Of a stretch of DNA of 56,726 bases, positions 53,524 through 56,726 are shown one piece after another (the first letter of the stretch is position 1; the number at the start of each line of letters is the position of its first letter). Source of the stretch: Alphaproteobacteria bacterium (GTDB lineage: Bacteria > Pseudomonadota > Alphaproteobacteria > JAUXUR01); contig JAUXUR010000016.1 in NCBI GenBank assembly GCA_030680745.1, positions 1-56,726 on the forward strand. The letters are read 5' to 3'. Position numbers and translations under genes: made by a program. The notes beneath the pieces are model-generated. The model saw nothing but the letters and a program-made list of their open reading frames with translations. It did no database searches and was not told where the DNA came from.

Positions 53524-53840
53524 GACTTCTCCCAAGATTAATTTTAAGTTATTTAGTTACATTTTTATGTTATAAACAAACATAAAAGTATGTTTATGTT
53601 AAACTTTTTGATTTAACGAGGGTCTTATTATTGTTATGTAAAATTAATTATAAGATTCAATTTTAAAAATCACAATACATATTTATAGATCATCAATGTC
53701 ACTTACTTATATTTAATTTTTATTAAAATTAGAACTTATTTAATACTTTTAAGCATTCAAACCACTTAAAACTAATGACGCATAAACGGACAGATCTTTA
53801 TTAAATCTGTCCATATAACGCAATAACGCACGACTAAAAA
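53524..53840. other. Intergenic gap upstream of the 630-aa secreted protein
   Basis: No gene is visible. AAACAAACATA at 53574-53584 and TATGTTTATGTT at 53589-53600 form an imperfect hairpin about 50 bases upstream of the gene start; it could be an operator. The remainder is plain AT-rich sequence. Confidence 0.4.
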
Positions 53841-55415
53841 TTAGTGTACCGGCATAATAGGCGTTGACGTTTGATTTTGAAAAGCATTTGCTGAAAAATA
53901 ACGCATTATATAATAAAGCGCTACAAAAGCCATAAAAACACCAATCCACATGTTAAGATGAAACCCTTTTACAAAGGCCTGATCAATGATTGAAAGCAAT
54001 GTTGGGATTTCTTTTTCATTGAAGCCTTGTAATTGGTCTTTAGTATGTTCAGCTTTTGAGATAACTTTAAGCAGAATATCGTAATGTTCTGGCGTTAATG
54101 TAATATTTGCTTTCTCAAGCAAGCCTTTTAATTTAAAATCGCTCCAAAAAACAAGCAGTGACGATGAAGCGATCACACTAATTGTATTCCCAAGCATCAT
54201 CACCATTGTAAACAAAGCTGACCCTGTATTCATCAATGCAGGTGGCACTGTTTTAAACATTGCCGTATTAATGGCAGGAAAAGTAATGCCCAAGCCTATT
54301 CCTAACAACAAAAGCGGGAAAGCAAGGAATAAAAGTGTTGATTTTTCAGACGAAAAACCCAATAAACTTAAGCCTGCAGCAAGACATAAAACACCGATAG
54401 CACAGGGTATTTGAATGCCAAATTTATCCGTAATTTTACCACCAATAGGTGACAATATTCCATAACTTGCAGAAAAGAACATAAGCGCAATACCCGCTTC
54501 GTAGGCCGAAAGACGTAAGGTGCTTTGCAAATAAAGAGAAACCATGAAAAGGGTAAGGGCAAAAATATACGCCAATGACATCATCGTAATTAATGTCGCA
54601 CGATATGTTTTATGGTGAAGCAAAGATTTGGGTAAAGTTTGATGCACAGATCGTTGGTCGAGTTTATAAAATATCCCCAAAAGACATAAAGAGCCTATAA
54701 GAATAATCCATAAAAGACTATGTTTATAACCCCATACTTCAATTTGATTGAGCCCAAAAACAAATCCAGCAAGTCCTAAAATTAAAAGTAAGGAAGTGCC
54801 ATAATTCATTTTACCGTGACTTTTACCGTTTTGTGATTTTGGCACAAGATAAAAAATAGCAGTAATAACCAAAACACCTAAAGGTACATTAATATAAAAA
54901 ATCCAGCGCCAGCTAAAATCTTTAATAATGTATCCTGCAAGACTAGGCCCTATTGCAAGTCCAAAACCTGCAATACCTGCGACTATACCCATAGCAGTCC
55001 CTTGCAAACGTGCAGGAGCAGATGAAAATATAATACCATAAGCAGGTGCTGATAAAATGGCAGCGCCAATCCCTTGAATAATACGCCCCATAATCAAGGG
55101 ACCAATGTGATTTGCGATACCTGACACAAATGAGCCAATCATAAAAGTCAATATGCCTATGATGAGCATCAATTTTTTGCCATAAAGATCGGCTAATCGT
55201 CCGGCAGGCACGACAAGCGCTGCCCAAACTAGGATGTAACTACTTAAAACCCATTGAAGGTCATTTAAATTAACGTCTATATCTTTCGAAATAGGCACAA
55301 GCGCTAAATTAACAGCGGAAAACTCGATATTCAACAGCATCACGAGCGTGCCAATTGAAAACAAGGTCAAGTAAAATTGGAAGATAGAAAAGGTGGCTTC
55401 ATTTTGTTGAGGCAT
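53841..55415 (-). CDS. MFS multidrug efflux transporter (EmrB/QacA, 14-helix type)
   Basis: A 524-aa transporter with about 14 hydrophobic helices. Signatures are AGRLADLYGKKL (motif A region), GRIIQGIGAAILSAPAYGII, IGPSLAGYIIKDFSWRWIFYINVPLGVLVI (motif C, typical of DHA2), and GGKITDKFGIQIP for the second motif A. It is a drug/proton antiporter by family; its substrate is unknown. It has no adaptor gene next to it. A 66-residue overlap frame at the 3' end was not accepted as a gene. Confidence 0.92.
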   Translation of the reverse strand: MPQQNEATFSIFQFYLTLFSIGTLVMLLNIEFSAVNLALVPISKDIDVNLNDLQWVLSSYILVWAALVVPAGRLADLYGKKLMLIIGILTFMIGSFVSGIANHIGPLIMGRIIQGIGAAILSAPAYGIIFSSAPARLQGTAMGIVAGIAGFGLAIGPSLAGYIIKDFSWRWIFYINVPLGVLVITAIFYLVPKSQNGKSHGKMNYGTSLLLILGLAGFVFGLNQIEVWGYKHSLLWIILIGSLCLLGIFYKLDQRSVHQTLPKSLLHHKTYRATLITMMSLAYIFALTLFMVSLYLQSTLRLSAYEAGIALMFFSASYGILSPIGGKITDKFGIQIPCAIGVLCLAAGLSLLGFSSEKSTLLFLAFPLLLLGIGLGITFPAINTAMFKTVPPALMNTGSALFTMVMMLGNTISVIASSSLLVFWSDFKLKGLLEKANITLTPEHYDILLKVISKAEHTKDQLQGFNEKEIPTLLSIIDQAFVKGFHLNMWIGVFMAFVALYYIMRYFSANAFQNQTSTPIMPVH

Positions 55416-55578
55416 GATAATCTCTATAGTTTTATTGTTTTTAAAATTTTTGTCTATTTAGAGTAACAGATATCTATGGTCAATATATCATGTGAATGGT
55501 GTTTTTCAAATTCCATGATAAATAGAATTGAAAAACTGAAAAGATAATTTTATTTTTTTGAGACACAACAATCACTTC

Positions 55579-56352
55579 TTAGCATTTTGGTTTATGTGGT
55601 GCAACAGTAAGTGCCGTCAATATACCATGCAAAAGATGAACTTCAAACTCCATTAATTCAGTTCGCTCAAAAACAGCACGAATTTTTTGAAGCATCAACT
55701 CTTTTTTTTCTTCAACTTTAAAGAAGCCTGCATCATCAAGTGCAAATTCTAGCCGCTGAAAATAATTTAGTAATAAGTTTTTCTCTGCTTTTTTGTGTCC
55801 TGCACGCACAAGCCTTTTACCTTCTGTCTGATCACTTGCCTGATAATATTCATAACCAATAAGCAATACAGCTTGCGCTAAATTAAGTGAACAAAAAGAA
55901 GGGTTTAGCGGTACACGAATAAGTTTATCACAAAGTGAAATATCTTCATTTTGAAGACCTGCACGTTCAGGACCAAATAAAATGCCCGATTTTTCCTCAA
56001 TAAGAACATAATCTCGTATTTCTAAGGCTGCTTCACGTGGAGTAAATACCCATCGCACCATATCACGACCACGCGCTGTTGTTGCATAAACGTGGTTAAG
56101 GTCATGGATAGCATCTTGGGTTGTTGCACAAATACGCGCCTGATCTAAAACAATATCGGCACCACAAGAAGAGGCACGCGTTTTATCATTTAGCCAATTT
56201 TCACGTGGCCTTACAAGACGCAAATCATTGAGCCCACAATTAAGCATTGCACGTGCAACTGTCCCTATATTTTCATCTAATTGAGGATCAATCAAAATAA
56301 TACTAGGCCCACCTAATGTAGAGGGACGCGTTGAGTCAGTGCCAGCCATCAT
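55579..56352 (-). CDS. TrmJ-like SpoU-family tRNA/rRNA methyltransferase
   Basis: A 257-aa SPOUT methylase, TrmJ-type, expected to 2'-O-methylate tRNA position 32. Motif 1 is IILIDPQLDENIGTVARAMLNCGL; motifs 2 and 3 are SGILFGPERAGLQNEDISLCDKLIRVPLNPSFCSLNLAQAVLLIGYEYY with the knot. AAGGG favours the second of two adjacent ATG codons, so it may begin three bases downstream on its strand. Short C-terminal helical extension. Not distinguishable from TrmJ paralogues acting on rRNA. Confidence 0.9.
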   Translation of the reverse strand: MMAGTDSTRPSTLGGPSIILIDPQLDENIGTVARAMLNCGLNDLRLVRPRENWLNDKTRASSCGADIVLDQARICATTQDAIHDLNHVYATTARGRDMVRWVFTPREAALEIRDYVLIEEKSGILFGPERAGLQNEDISLCDKLIRVPLNPSFCSLNLAQAVLLIGYEYYQASDQTEGKRLVRAGHKKAEKNLLLNYFQRLEFALDDAGFFKVEEKKELMLQKIRAVFERTELMEFEVHLLHGILTALTVAPHKPKC

Positions 56353-56726
56353 ATGCCCTTAAGTTAAAGAGCAATAAATATAGATGAAGAATTATTTTAG
56401 GTCAAGAATAATTGCTTTTAGCAATGATCATTTTTCGTTTAAAAAAACATGTTTTTGTTTTATACAATAATTTTGTAACTATTCAAGATGAATGCAATTT
56501 TAACATCTGCGCCTCCTACGTCCCTGCTTCCATATCATTATCCATAAGTATAAACACCACCCCCCTTCCTACGTCCCGCGGCTTGATCCTGAGAGATCCA
56601 CACGAAATTCACTCAAAGGGGCAAGCCTCTGAATGAACGGTTACTATCATTTGATAAAGCAATTTTAATATGTTATTAAATGATTTTTTTAAAATATGTA
56701 ATCCCTTTTTAAGGGCTTCTCTACCT
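56353..56726. other. Right-edge gap without a recognised gene
   Basis: No convincing gene. CCTACGTCCC occurs at about 56515-56525 and again at about 56568-56577. CTACGTCCCGCGGCTTGATCC and the following GAGAGATCC show partial palindromy, similar to repeats often seen in intracellular alphaproteobacteria. The short frame at 56412-56636 has no motif and crosses the repeat-like part. Confidence 0.4.

Noticed and set aside
53749-53949. 66-aa frame at the end of the MFS gene
   Set aside because: Overlaps the MFS end in another frame and lacks recognisable protein character.
56412-56636. 74-aa frame at the right edge
   Set aside because: No motif, no ribosome-binding site and it crosses repeat-like sequence.

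Overview
The window reads as an AT-rich alphaproteobacterial chromosome, most likely from an obligate or facultative intracellular symbiont (Holosporales-like; this placement is inference). The lineage pointers are a DUF1013/TrcR regulator, a DUF1465/RcdA protein, the very large NAD-glutamate dehydrogenase, an NDUFAF5-type methyltransferase and PTS-Ntr proteins. The intracellular pointers are a secreted protein with an OTU-type Cys/His signature, three further Sec-secreted low-complexity proteins without recognisable homology, and many short palindromic repeats.

Layout. 0-4 kb: left-edge fragment, then a leftward haem-type TonB-dependent receptor, tonB and exbB with no exbD. 4-7.6 kb: ptsP (EI-Ntr), a RodZ-like HTH membrane protein, a HIT hydrolase. 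7.6-11 kb: leftward acetyltransferase operon and a DEAD-box helicase with a 37-residue tandem-repeat tail. 11-12 kb: about 1 kb with no gene found. 12-15 kb: small membrane zinc-ribbon-like protein, htpX, rsmB, rpmE. 15-19 kb: leftward rcdA, DUF2059, dsbB-coq7, tRNA-Leu(CAA), cytochrome b561, GST. 19-22 kb: Trm112-like, lipoprotein, trcR, hslO, with dense palindromes. 22-31.4 kb: one run of a His-rich secreted protein, an adaptor, two RND pumps of identical length and an outer-membrane factor (MdtABC-NodT type). 31.4-35.6 kb: thiolase, prmA, aminopeptidase P. 35.7-37.8 kb: OTU-like secreted protein and deacetylase. 38-41.9 kb: tsaC, secreted peptide, carbonic anhydrase, NDUFAF5-like, SH3 protein. 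42-48.8 kb: NAD-GDH, hpf, ptsN, S49 peptidase. 48.9-53.5 kb: three secreted proteins around tRNA-Leu(GAG). 53.8-56.4 kb: MFS exporter and TrmJ-like methylase.

The most unusual structure is a family of about 105-bp palindromes with TATAGT/ACTATA ends. Four copies start at, or within two bases of, a stop codon, all in the same orientation relative to the gene; in two of them the element supplies the TAG. Their arms differ between copies but stay self-complementary, while the core is shared. A second family (about 180 bp, composite) and several lone palindromes add to this. The palindromes tend to lie at gene 3' ends, where they may act as terminators or RNA-end structures.

Functional links: PtsP and PtsN are two ends of the nitrogen phosphotransfer chain (NPr is not in the window). 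RcdA and TrcR both belong to the CtrA cell-cycle network. PrmA, RsmB, TrmJ, TsaC, L31 and HPF serve the ribosome and tRNA. DsbB, Hsp33 and HtpX serve protein redox and membrane quality control. All starts were re-chosen by ribosome-binding site where possible. No database search was possible, so family names rest on motifs recognised by eye.
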